From Bugula neritina (Eukaryota > Bryozoa > Gymnolaemata > Cheilostomatida > Bugulidae), in assembly GCA_964035545.1 (NCBI GenBank), contig OZ037765.1:3777001-3841000 (forward strand): a stretch of 64,000 bases of DNA. Direction: 5' to 3'. Position numbers and translations under genes: made by a program. Of the stretch, positions 49,301 through 58,755 are shown in pieces (the first letter of the stretch is position 1; every line of letters starts with the position of its first letter). The notes below the pieces were generated by a model, which ran no database searches, was not told the origin of the DNA, and worked only from the letters and a program-made list of their open reading frames with translations.

Positions 49301-52237
49301 CTCCGGCGGGAACTGATCTGGGACACCCATAAGCAGGCTCATGCTGGAGTCAGTCGGGTCATCAGGTGTCTGCGGCTGCGTTGGTATTGGCCCGGAATGA
49401 CTCGGGACGTACGACTGCGGGTACGGCAATGCGAGGTCTGCCAAGCTAGCAAGCATGGCCGCCCTACGGAAACCACTGGTCGACGCCGGCTGTACGCTGG
49501 TCGACCGTGGCAAGTAGTGGCGGTAGACCTCGTCGGGCCTATGCCGTTATCCGCCAGAGGGAACACCTGGATACTGGTGCTCACGGACCACTTTACCCGG
49601 TGGGCGGATGCTCTGGCTATTCCAGACGCAACCGCCCCCACGGTGGCCCGGACCCTGGACCAACATGTGTTCTGTTACCTCGGTTTACCCGAGCAGATAC
49701 ATACGGACCAGGGCGCCCAGTTCCAGTCCCAGCTCATGGGGGACCTCTGCCGGATATGGGGGGTGAACCAGAGTCGGACCACCCCATATCACCCACAAGG
49801 GAACGGAGTCGTCGAGCGGAACAACAGGATGTTGGGTGACGCCCTCAGGAGCCTGCTCCTTGGTCGAGGTCAGGAAGAATGGGACGTGGTGCTGCCGCAG
49901 ATCATGCGGGCTTACCGCAGCACACCACACTCCACCACACAGGAGACCCCAAACTTCCTGATGCTAGGCCGGGAAACGCGGGTTCCGGAACACCTGACAT
50001 ACCATGTTCCCGCCCCCGAATCACCGGTACATGAGTACGTAGAAAGACTGACAGAGATCATGGGTAAAGCCCATGATGCACTGCGGGCCCAGCAGTGGCA
50101 GATCCGCACAGAGGACTCAGAAGAGCCCCCATTGTATCAGGTGGGAGACTGGGTCTGGATGGTGAGCTATCGTAGGCGTCGCGGACAGTCGGCTAAACTT
50201 CAGCCCAAGTTCGTGGGTCCCTACTGCGTGGTGGAGGTGCTGGCCAACCACACATACCGTGTGGAGCGCTCTGGACAGGTCTCAGTCCAGAGCGAACAGC
50301 GCCTGAAACCATACCATGCCAGCCCAGACGCGGTGGGTCAGGCTCCACCCCTCCTGGAGCCCAACCGCCAGCCTAACCAGCGGGGGAGAGTCACCCGGCC
50401 CCGGGAGGTGGAAATTGTCATCCGAAGGGAGGCAGAACAGGAGCAGGCTGCCCTACGAGAACAGTTGGAACAACAACAGAGGCAGGAGCAGCAGCAGCAA
50501 CACGCCCCAGAGCCACCACCCCTCTTGGGGGAGGACACCCCCACCCGTATTACGGGTGAAGGCGGGGACCCCCCTACGGTGGCAACTGAGGAGCAACTGG
50601 CACCACCAGCACCCGCACCGCTGGAAAGGAGCCAGCGAGCGAGGAAACTACCCGGATATCTGGTAGACTATCACATAGGACACCTAGGGTTGCCCCCCCC
50701 AAGTGGGAATCCATCTGTCCAGGGCCATTATTCCTCCTTAGTTAGTAAATTCTTCCACCCTCCTGGAGAATCACTACAAAAAGGAACAGTTGCAAACCGA
50801 AATTCGGAGGGCACGCGATTGTCTGAGTTGTCCCTTCAAAACTCGATGGGAATTCCCCACGATCGCGTAGCAGGTAAAAATATTGAAACACGAGGCTCGG
50901 CCATTTGCACTACTACTAACCCACTAGTAACACGCAATTTTAAAGCTGAAACTTGTAATCGAATTAATCACAAATTGGATATGGGTATTACTCTTCCCGG
51001 TAACAACACTACAAACACAGGTATTTCATTAGAGTCAGAGCCTCCCGTACCGGAGTCTGACTCAACTGTAATTAATTGGGCTAGTTTAGATTTGTTAGAA
51101 TCTAGTTTATTAACGGAGGAAGTCGATGTGAGTTTTGGAGAAGACTCTCTAAATGAGTTTTTATTAGACCAGGACATAGGGTCAGTCACTCTCCATGACT
51201 CACCTCGGCTCCCTACCACCCACAAAGTACCCTATAAGGCGATGCCGAATTTCGGCGACGGCGAGACCGGCCTTACTCGGCCTCTGCTGTCTATTGTAGA
51301 CACTGCAATGGAGTGTGATGAGGTGGAGGTCAGTCGAGTCGACTCCCCCCCTCCACCAGCCCCCGTGACGGCTCCTTGCAGCCCGCGGGTCGCCACAGAC
51401 CGGACTGAGGTGCTATCCACCATGAATAGTGACCCTGTCGCCAACCCAGTTGAGCTACAATTAGCCGCCGGGGAGGAACAGGGAATACTATGCGGTGTGC
51501 CCTCCTCTACTCGAGCTGAAGACAGTGACACCCCCACCTTGGCTCTACCCCAGGCACTGGTCGCCCGCCAGTCCTGGGTCTCTCGCGACACTAATCAGCA
51601 GATTAGTGAAGCATGCGGGGCAGCGGGCAACCGCATCTGCCGGCAATGTCGGAGGAAATTCTCCTCCTCCCGGCGGTTGCGTGTTCACGCCCCACAACAT
51701 TTCATCAATGTATTCTGCCCTTGCGGCGAATACTCCTACCAGCGGGATTATGTGCTGCGCCACCAGCGCATCTCGCGCTGCCACTCAGGTCACGTGTTCA
51801 CCGTGGATCAGGCCACATTTCCGGAGTTCCGGGACCTCATCCTGCCGCACGTCGCGGACCCCCACAAGCGTGCCACCCTCGGCCAAGGGTTTCCGGCGTG
51901 CAGAGCAATTCAAGAAGAAGACGGAGAACCCGCCGCCGCCCTCCAACCAGCAGCCACCCAGCCTCTTCGGGTCATGCTGACAAGGGTCGGGGATGGTGCC
52001 AGACCCGGTACATCGGACCTGGACCCCCGCTCCTCGGCGGCAAGCAGACACCACCCAGAGCGCAGACAACACCCGGAGCGCAACACACTCCGCTCCCGAC
52101 CGCAACTAGAAGAGGAGGTGCGCCACTTACGGCGCCGCGTGGCACGGTGTGAGGAAGATCTGACACAATTGCGACGACGACTGATCCGGCTGGAACGACG
52201 TCAGACCGACAACGACGATGGGACATGGAGGGAGTGA
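46268..52237 (+). CDS. pol: Pol polyprotein with long C-terminal extension, expressed by -1 frameshift
   Basis: The frame opens at 46268 and overlaps gag by 37 nt. It has no ATG near its start, which fits frameshifting. In order: a linker with a 93-nt in-frame repeat; aspartic protease (LLDTGC, D codon 46799); reverse transcriptase (VDYRRLN, LPFGL, YLDD at 48089-48100); RNase H (DTDAS at 48530); integrase with HHCC finger (H codon 49328, CEVCQ) and catalytic D 49526, D 49706, E 49814, giving D-X59-D-X35-E; and a GPY module at 50216. A Gln-rich stretch and a KLPGYLVDY segment follow. The last about 500 codons (from about 50700) are an acidic, AT-richer stretch, then zinc-finger-like CRQCRRKFSSSRRLRVHAPQH and CPCGEYSYQRDYVLRHQ, and an Arg-rich coiled coil before the stop. 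No chromodomain or envelope recognised. Confidence 0.95.
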   Translation, partial: RPRAFKHPRLTVTSANRGPHANPIRDRTRRGEEETSTGSADTEWQRPRRSRRPQGLPDPPAVSLETRMQLEEAGWQAPRRSRRPQGLPDPPAWPLQNRFAGLPEEVVEEDSAYSQEYPKLPSRPQKTPVVSKTKRRPAVRTQVVSPPETDRSRSTQPYGSSYFLPGKISGKAATFLLDTGCTTNLLSRRLFDTLGARERASLEPYEGAHGTLADGSCIPFYGIISLPGRVRDQAIHETFIVSQLKEDAILGMPFLEKHQCHMDFQKSVVVMAGKELVCVDKFGRPLVGGVQVVRDCTVPGRSQATLRCRVNCKGIADLGVVEGTHGAIRLANSLNRLDGRQELLVQCINPFTEPVQLSAGALVGKYHSIQEADVGPALETVADTQGNPLHTRRGAVPEHMADLYDGACGNCTSSTERQVLAQLLAEYSDVFSRGDRDMGLTKVISHEIPLAAGTTPIRQPTRRLGPEKEKEVSRQVQDLLDRDLIEPAHGAWSSPVVLVKKKDGSWRFCVDYRRLNSVTIQDAYPLPRIDESLDALAGSKYFSTLDLLSGYWQVPLSPDAQDKAAFITRDGLWKWKVLPFGLTSAPATFQRLMEQVLSGLHWKTLLIYLDDVIVISPDFSTHVSRLREVFDRLRAAGLKLKPSKCALLQPEVTYLGHVVGRDGVATDPEKVQAVKEWTVPRDLPELRAFLGLVGYYRQYIPGFAGVAQPLNRLTAKGVRWQWTQEEQQAFDHLKQRLMEAPILAYPDPAKEYILDTDASDHSVGAVLSQVQGGSEVVVAYYSKTLAAAEKNYCTTRKELLAVVKAVKHFRPYLYGKSFRLRTDHASLIWLCKRAEPSSQVARWLEILAEFSYRIEHRAGRKHGNADGMSRRPVENCKQCLHIEQRDGGPARLDVETELVEGTAYRWEHGHLRTETHQDGVQALHANPTLHQNVKELCRLQETLPGAVADIFRAKKEGRRPSEEQQRQGDVEFQLLCRRWDALKVSPDGLLMITLAADNRQQKRDRVVCPRALRRELIWDTHKQAHAGVSRVIRCLRLRWYWPGMTRDVRLRVRQCEVCQASKHGRPTETTGRRRLYAGRPWQVVAVDLVGPMPLSARGNTWILVLTDHFTRWADALAIPDATAPTVARTLDQHVFCYLGLPEQIHTDQGAQFQSQLMGDLCRIWGVNQSRTTPYHPQGNGVVERNNRMLGDALRSLLLGRGQEEWDVVLPQIMRAYRSTPHSTTQETPNFLMLGRETRVPEHLTYHVPAPESPVHEYVERLTEIMGKAHDALRAQQWQIRTEDSEEPPLYQVGDWVWMVSYRRRRGQSAKLQPKFVGPYCVVEVLANHTYRVERSGQVSVQSEQRLKPYHASPDAVGQAPPLLEPNRQPNQRGRVTRPREVEIVIRREAEQEQAALREQLEQQQRQEQQQQHAPEPPPLLGEDTPTRITGEGGDPPTVATEEQLAPPAPAPLERSQRARKLPGYLVDYHIGHLGLPPPSGNPSVQGHYSSLVSKFFHPPGESLQKGTVANRNSEGTRLSELSLQNSMGIPHDRVAGKNIETRGSAICTTTNPLVTRNFKAETCNRINHKLDMGITLPGNNTTNTGISLESEPPVPESDSTVINWASLDLLESSLLTEEVDVSFGEDSLNEFLLDQDIGSVTLHDSPRLPTTHKVPYKAMPNFGDGETGLTRPLLSIVDTAMECDEVEVSRVDSPPPPAPVTAPCSPRVATDRTEVLSTMNSDPVANPVELQLAAGEEQGILCGVPSSTRAEDSDTPTLALPQALVARQSWVSRDTNQQISEACGAAGNRICRQCRRKFSSSRRLRVHAPQHFINVFCPCGEYSYQRDYVLRHQRISRCHSGHVFTVDQATFPEFRDLILPHVADPHKRATLGQGFPACRAIQEEDGEPAAALQPAATQPLRVMLTRVGDGARPGTSDLDPRSSAASRHHPERRQHPERNTLRSRPQLEEEVRHLRRRVARCEEDLTQLRRRLIRLERRQTDNDDGTWRE
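46280..46323 (+). promoter_or_regulatory. Programmed -1 ribosomal frameshift signal
   Basis: Slippery heptamer TTTAAAC at 46280-46286 is in register with gag (CCT TTA AAC), the U-UUA-AAC type. After a 6-nt spacer, GGCTCACGGT (46293-46302) pairs with ACCGTGGGCC (46314-46323) as a 10-bp stem with one G-U pair and an 11-nt loop. Gag stops at 46302-46304, inside the structure; the -1 frame is pol. All parts have canonical spacing. Confidence 0.9.
46411..46549 (+). repeat. In-frame 93-nt-period duplication in the Gag-Pol linker
   Basis: GAGATCTCGGAGACCGCAAG recurs 93 nt apart (46411 and 46504) within about 45-nt matching blocks, so the residues RRSRRPQGLPDPPA appear twice in pol just upstream of protease. 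Confidence 0.85.
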
Positions 52238-52441
52238 GACCCGCCTCTCCCTGACTGGTGGCATGACAATTCTCTGTTATACATATTCGTTGCCCCTTAT
52301 ACTATGTACTTGGTGTTATGTTTTGTTTTGTTTCTTTGTTCTCTCTCTTCTGTTTTTTTGTTTTGTTTATTGTCCGTCTCATTGTTATTATGTTATTATT
52401 CGCCCTCGTATCGGAAAGCACGCTTTCCGATAGGGGGTGTG
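52238..52441 (+). other. 3' untranslated segment with T-rich tract, hairpin and purine tract
   Basis: A T-rich stretch (52300-52400) is followed by the 20-nt hairpin TCGGAAAGC-AC-GCTTTCCGA (52411-52430, 9-bp stem). Then comes the purine-rich TAGGGGGTGTG, ending at the 3' LTR, the probable plus-strand primer (polypurine tract). Confidence 0.78.
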
Positions 52442-52790
52442 TGTGATAGATTATGCCTTGGTTTATTCTTTTGTTCAATAATGTTAATTGGGGTCCGAAA
52501 TTCGGAGTTCCGAATTTCGGCTTGACCGAAGATCGGTTCCCCCGATCTTCGGGCCTGCCGAATTTCGGAGCTACCGAACTTCGGGCCACACACACAAAAG
52601 ATTCTTTGTTTTATGTTCTTTTGTTCGCTGTATATAAAAGCAGGCGAGTTACGGTGTAAAGCCAGTCTACTACTGGAGCTCGCCTGGACAAGTTGATATT
52701 ATTTTTCTAATACAATAAACATTTGGAACTCTACTACTTCAACCTATCTTGTTCTGCACTAAGTTACATTCAACCCACAAGTTTATCACA
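52442..52790 (+). repeat. 3' LTR, 349 bp
   Basis: Same length as the 5' LTR, and I find no difference on reading both through. It ends TTATCACA and is followed by the right target-site duplication GTAT (52791-52794). Confidence 0.97.
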
Positions 52791-53110
52791 GTATTTATCC
52801 ATTTCAATGTTTTCATTACTAATTTAGTACCCACTAGATGCATGCAAGTTCCAATGTACTTGTACCACTCTAAACTAATAAGATTATGTGACTTTCTTAC
52901 TGATGAATATTTTTACAATACTAGCAGTACTATTTGTTTTTACTATTTTGATTTTTACATGTCATAATATCATTTAAATGTTCTTTCTATCATTTATTAA
53001 GTGCATGAAACTAATCCAGGCTATAACATATAATTATATGCATGGGAGCTCATTGTATTCATTATAGTGCAGCTTTTTGCACCACGGAAACACTATATAT
53101 ATTACAAGTT
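52791..53110 (+). repeat. Duplicated segment, right piece
   Basis: Continues the alignment with 13750-14085 directly after the retrotransposon (TTCATTACTAATTTAGTACCCACTA). Homology fades near 53110. Confidence 0.78.
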
Positions 53111-55924
53111 ACTTTATGCCCTCATTATAGCCTTGCAATAAAAAGTCTTCGTTGGTTTGCAGATGAGTGTATACATAATGATTCATGAACTTTACCTTAA
53201 TAATAATTGCTAATTAATGCAATTATGAATAACTATCTTTAATTGACAATATTTTATCAAGCTGTAGACCTAAATGAAAATTATGTCACTGTTTCTCAAC
53301 ATAGACATCAATGAAAAGACAATTCCTTATTTTTAATCTAGCCTAATTATAAATTAACATAATATTGATTAAATCACATGATAATTTAGCCTGACTAACT
53401 GACACCACCTTTGTCCCATTAGAAAATAGTTATTTATTGCATTGTTACTCTTTGAGGTATTTAGTTAGGGATAATGTATCCATAAACATTTATACTTGAA
53501 GATGTTTATATTTAAAAATAACTTAATAAAACAAGATATATGAAGAGCCAAATAGTATATTGTTAGCGGAAGTAGCTATAAAATCAATATCCATCAAACC
53601 ATGCTTGATTAGGTGTTGAGGTTTTGAACAGCAGACTTAATAGTACTATACTTGTGCCTTGTAGTTTAAATGTGTGCTTTAGTTTAGTAGCCAGCCGCTA
53701 CAAAAATCGTAATAGACCCTTAAATCAATCTTAATTTAGCTCGCAGTAAATCATGCTTTAGCTTAATGAGTTTTACGATAGAAATATATTTGTACCCAGC
53801 AAAACCCGGAGAATACAAACTATAAAATATTTAATCACTGTGTTTTAGTCTATTTTGGTTCTACTCCAGTAAATAGCAATAAAATAATAATATTTTGTTC
53901 TTAGTTGCTTAATAACAAAAACTTCTAGCCGGTATTCTAAATCTATAAATACATCCTTAAATGTAACTTGGTAAAGTAGGTATACCTCTACTAGTATTGC
54001 TATTTTTAGATGAGCACTTGTGTTGAATTGTACTAGAAAGAACATTATTATTCTGTTAGAGTTTACTTTAGTAACTTTTGGCATGATAAAAGTTATAGTT
54101 AAGTTTTAATAGTGCAAAGACTGAAATATGAAAAAATGATACTAAAATACTATATAAAAACACTACTTGTAATTATTTTATTGGTACATCTCATGAGTAT
54201 ATATAAGCAATTGTAAGAATGGTCACATGATTTGGCCTTTTAGTGGCTGCTAACACAGTTGTGGCCTACAATCATTAAATCAATGCATACTTGACCAAAT
54301 ATTTTATAGCAGTTTTATATAATATTTAAGCACACAATAACATTCTCACAATGTATTATTATTATATATACAACTTCCATCACAAATTCAAATCGTAGCA
54401 TAAATTTTACATTTACACAATAAAGCTAGGCTACAACAAATAATGATTACTAAGATGTAGCAACTCATGCAGGACAATGCAATAGTGACGTGTTCATTTT
54501 TAGCAAGCAACAGTTTTAGATTTTCAATCTTGTTTTTTAAAAGGTTTATGGTCAGCTTTAATAATAACAATAATCATTAAAAGGTGTAAAAAATATGTCA
54601 GTTATATTGCAATTGCTTGAGTTTGAACACTCAAAACTCTTATGGAATTGAGGTTTGTTTAAAACCTAAATTAAAATTGTATTTAGGAACTTGAGGCGGC
54701 TGATGATTTTTAGCAATATAAATTATTTAAAACTGTTCTTGAAATGTGTTTAATGATTCTTGGTTATATAGCCACAAAAACATGTGACACACTAAAGTTT
54801 TTTAGGCGCAACTTGTAATTACAAGCAATAATAGCTTGTTTTACTTAAACCCATTTCAACTATTTATATTCAAATTATTATTTGCATACCCATAGCCATT
54901 CTACAGCTATAATTTATATTTTTATGCCCGAATTAAACTATTGCGTGAGCTTAATTAAAATACATGAACTATGTACCTTTGGTAACTTTGTGTACATATT
55001 TTTCTATAATTCCATCAAAAACCAACATGGCAAGAATTTATATTTTCTCTCATTTTTAATAATTAAGAACCATGCACCCTAATATGGCGACCTTTCATTT
55101 ATTTACAAATATTCGACCATTCTACGATTCTAGATGACCTTGAATTAATTTCTGAAATAATTGTATCTTAGTATTTGTTATTTGACATGCCTATAACAAG
55201 GCTGGGGCAAAATTAGAGCAGCACTCTATATTCTAAAATTAGCTTTTAATTGTGAAGGGGGAAGCAATTTGTTTACCTACCATTAAATTTGTGTCATTAT
55301 ATAGAACCGGAAAACAAACATAATAACGAATTTGCCAATAAAAGCAGGAAATACATCAATCTTTATTAAGTAGCTGTATATGCATGTAAAATAATCCTTT
55401 TTCATGTTATAATCATTTTTATTTAAAAAGTCTATATTGACTATTTAAAGATTTTAGTAAAACATGGAATCAGTTTCACCAAATCGATTCTATTTAATAC
55501 TCTGCAATGCCTATCAACAGTACAACTCCCTCACTCTACGCCTATGAAGACAATACAATAAATTTAAGGTAAACTTATGATGGGAAAGCATTATTCAGGT
55601 GAGATAATTTTTTTAACCAAACAACTTTAATAGACAAATTCATCACGAAAAAAATTAAAACTGAAACAGCAAAATCTTCAGCAAATATTGAAAGTTGTCT
55701 TTTCATATTCAGATACATGTTATTATATACTTGATATAAATTAGATTGTATACATTAATTTTAAACAAGATTAGTTATTTTTAAGATTGAATATCATAGC
55801 GTTGTTTTTGCTTCATTGACAGCTAGTAATTGTTGCTGGGTGAGTACCAATGGTATTACAATATATCAGCGAGTAATTGCTCAAGGGAGATAACTCTGTC
55901 CATATATTAGTTGTGTATATCTGC
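53111..55924. other. Non-coding stretch between retrotransposon and WSC gene
   Basis: AT-rich with no exon, repeat element or RNA gene recognised. Short open frames (53845-54084, 54388-54570, 54882-55082) lack domain or splice support. The right end should contain the promoter of the WSC gene. Confidence 0.5.
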
Positions 55925-58531
55925 ATGCTGTATATTGCAGATCTGCTGATACTGTGTTTAACCTTAATAAAAGTTTCAGTAGTATGGACAGCTCCTCCCC
56001 AGTATGTCGGCTGTTACCCTGATGCAGATGACAGAGTTCTACCAATTAGATTAGCTTCCAATCTCATGACTATAGAGCTTTGTATTGGCTACTGTATATT
56101 ACGTGGTAAGCTATGTATTTCATCAAGTAAGTACATCTGATCATTATGAAGTAAGTGTATCTAAAAGTTGTAAAGTAAGTATATCTAAAATCGTAAAGTT
56201 ATATGTAATGTATATTAAATAATAATTACGAGCAAAAAACTCTTTGAAACTATTATAGGTGTAAGCACAATTTTTGCATAAATTTGAAGAAACATATTAT
56301 TTTCAGGAAATGATGTTTGACTAAACGAATAAAACCTTCAGAGAGTTATTTAACTACAGAATAATGTTTTAAAATGCATGTATACACAGTGATCAACTTA
56401 CCACATAAATTAGCACATTTTACAAATATTAAGTTTGGTAATTAAATATATTCTGCTCTGCTTAGCAACAGGCGTGAGGCTATTGGAACAGCATTGCCAA
56501 CTTCATACCATATAATATAATAGAGATATAAGGAATTTGAGTTTGAACCACTAAAATGATTGTGTTTTAGGGCAGCCATATGCAGGTACGGAGTATCATT
56601 TTGAGTGCTTTTGTGGAGTCACTTACGACAAGTATAGTCATGTGTCCGATAGCGAGTGTTCCTTACCATGTAGTGGAAATTCCTCCCAGATATGTGGTGG
56701 TGAATATAGGCTGAGTGTATATCAAGTCTTTTCAGGTACTACAATGTTTAGTGTAAGCTGCAGAACGGCAAAAAACTACTTAGCTTCTTTTTTTAATATT
56801 TCTGCTCAAAAGTAATGCGAAAACACCAAATCTGTGCAATTGAAGCCTGTTAAAATCAATACTTAAGAAGTTGTGCATTCATACCAACTTTGGCGAGCAG
56901 TTCCAGAGTAAAACTCACTTAAGGTTTTTGTTATTTGCAGGAAAAAATTAGCCTAAAACAAAATTAGTATTTCCTTAACCTAAGAGAAATATTATAGATT
57001 ATAGAAGCCGCTAAACCATGAACAAAATAATATGGTTTATTAGGTTCATGTTTGTCATAAATCTGTGAGACCTGTGGGAACCCTCAGGAATATATGCGGC
57101 CTTAGGAATATGCTGCTCCACATGTTGTCAACATGGCTTTTAAAATTTCTACCTGGAGCAAAGTAACATTGATGACCAAATGCAATTCCTGGCCTCAGCA
57201 ATGGTCTTTTTAGGGTTTGAGCCTCAAACATGGGCTTACTAAACCATCACTCTGAACATGAGACTACGACTTCTCCTCTTCTTTTAGTCATTTCATGAAC
57301 TAAATTTTATTTTTTAGGTTCACTTATGGATTCACTCAGTCTAACTGTTAACAAGAACATTGCATTCTCCCACAGCCTCTCCTTCAATAAAATAGATGAT
57401 GACATCATTTCCTTTATTGAGCATCCTGCTGACTCGAGTAGAATACTAGCTGTTACGCCACACCAACTACTGAGTATAAACTCTCATGGAGAATGTGAAG
57501 TCCTTGCAGGTGTGCAGCTACAAGGCTGTACCTACCATGACAACATCTACACATTCACCTCTATTAGTCATATTCTGTATGCTGAGTTTTCTAAAGTAAG
57601 CGACCTAGGGAGAAAGGACAGAGTTGTTATAGCAGACCAATTAGAACATTGCTTAAAATTGTTCATTATTGACAGTTTTGGTGTTAGCATATATAGTATG
57701 ATAGGTAAATGCGGAGCAGCTGGAACAATGCAACGGTATGCTACTTACACTGACCTGTCCAGCACTAGATTTACATCTCCAACTTACCTGGCCATCGCTT
57801 ATTCCTCAGATGTAATCAGACTGATTATCAACTGTATTAAAAACAGCATCATTTACCCAGTAATCATCAGTTTCTATTCACAATCACTAACTATACATAG
57901 CTACTACAACCGAACCAATTCTAGTGGGTATGTTACTGGTTTTAACTCTGATTTCTACTATCCAACATTTCGCTCTTCGGGTTTAATAACAACAAATGGT
58001 AATGCAGACAAAACGTGTGAAGTAAAGCTTTTAACTGATTTAGGCTCACACTCATTTAACTACATTTGCAATGATTTAAAAAACTCAATAATTCCAGTTA
58101 ATTTTGGTGGGTTACAACTTATTATACATGAAGGAGAACTTAAGCACTTTGTGGTAGACAACAACATTGTTAATCTAAAGAATGTGGTGATCAACCATAT
58201 GCCAGCATCATCAAGTTCTAAGTTGACGCTGTTTACAGTCAAGTCTGATCATAAGTCTCTCATTCTGTACAGTAGACACTTAAGAATCTTCTATTATATC
58301 AGCACAATGACTCATCACAAGTACCAATCTTTTTCTAACCTTATCTGTGACCGTGACTCATTCCAAACAAGAAAAGGGGTTTCCTTAGATAGCTGTGCTT
58401 ATGCATGCACAACCAACATAAGTTGTAGGGGTTTTTCTTTTGTTGGAAATACTGATTGTTTTCTTCATGATATTTTCGCTTTCTTTTTTCCATATCAAGG
58501 TGACTCTACCTGTTATATTTTAAATGATTGA
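55925..58531 (+). CDS. Secreted WSC + NHL-like + PAN/Apple protein, copy 1
   Basis: Three coding exons: 55925-56105 (181 nt), 56571-56735 (165 nt), 57318-58531 (1214 nt), all joints phase 1, donors G/GTAAGC and G/GTACTA, acceptors GTGTTTTAG and TTTTTTAG. The product is 519 aa. Signal peptide starts MLYIADLLILCLTLIKV. The WSC domain spans exons 1-2 (PPQYVGCYPD to CGGEYRLSVYQV) with all eight cysteines, a putative carbohydrate-binding module. The NHL-like propeller region in exon 3 has VIADQLEHCLKLF and RFTSPTYLAIAYSSDVIRLI. A C-terminal PAN/Apple module (SCAYACTTNISCRGFSF) has six cysteines. No membrane anchor. The ATG chosen is the one that gives a clean signal peptide. Ligand unknown. Confidence 0.85.
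56125..56197 (+). repeat. 24-nt minisatellite of donor-like units in intron 1
   Basis: Three units begin AAGTAAGT (56125, 56149, 56173) followed by a variable ATCT..A core. They lie just 20 nt after the real donor. Related units of about 21-26 nt lie in the paralogue's intron (63665-63790). Confidence 0.8.
57110..57285 (-). mobile_element. Decayed tRNA-derived SINE, related to the 14.2-kb copy
   Basis: Read on the minus strand, GGTTTAGTAAGCCCATG..GAGGCTCAAACCC and then GACCATTGCTGAGG.CAGGAATTGCAT follow the same order as the better SINE (CCTAGTAAACATG..GATTCGAACCC, GGCCATTGGTGATG, GAAGAGCAT). It sits in intron 2 of the WSC gene. No target duplication was found. Confidence 0.5.
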
Positions 58532-58755
58532 AAACTAAACATTTGGTTGTGGAAATGGTAATGTTTGTTTGTTGTGCTGTATAGGAGCTTATTGATACAT
58601 ATTTTATGATAGGTATAGAGATTTTTTTTATTTAATTTTATTTATTCGTTTTATTAATTTATGTGTAGATATATAGAGTTTGATCACCAAATTATTTAGC
58701 TTCTAAAAATCTGTTTGTACCTTATTGTTTTCAATATTGTTTTATTGTAAATAAA
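58532..58755 (+). terminator. 3' UTR and polyadenylation signal of WSC copy 1
   Basis: The first about 80 nt after the stop align with the 3' UTR of copy 2 (AAAACTAAACATTTGG, then TTGTGCTGTA). AATAAA at 58750-58755 is the first clear polyadenylation signal. Confidence 0.6.

Larger units (their letters stand above)
45004..52790 (+). mobile_element. Complete Ty3/gypsy LTR retrotransposon
   Basis: The element runs LTR, PBS, gag, pol (PR, RT, RNase H, IN), C-terminal extension, purine tract, LTR, over 7787 bp. It is flanked by GTAT on both sides (45000-45003 and 52791-52794). The order RT before IN, the DD35E integrase and the GPY module place it in Ty3/gypsy (Metaviridae). No envelope gene is seen. 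Both LTRs read as identical and both reading frames are open, so insertion is very recent and the copy may be competent. GC content is far above the host. Dozens of other open frames inside it are shadows of its GC-rich coding strand. Confidence 0.97.

Noticed and set aside
45348-52226. Many long open frames on both strands of the GC-rich retrotransposon
   Set aside because: They are shadows of gag and pol: low stop-codon frequency in GC-rich DNA and no conserved domain. None looks like an envelope or accessory gene.
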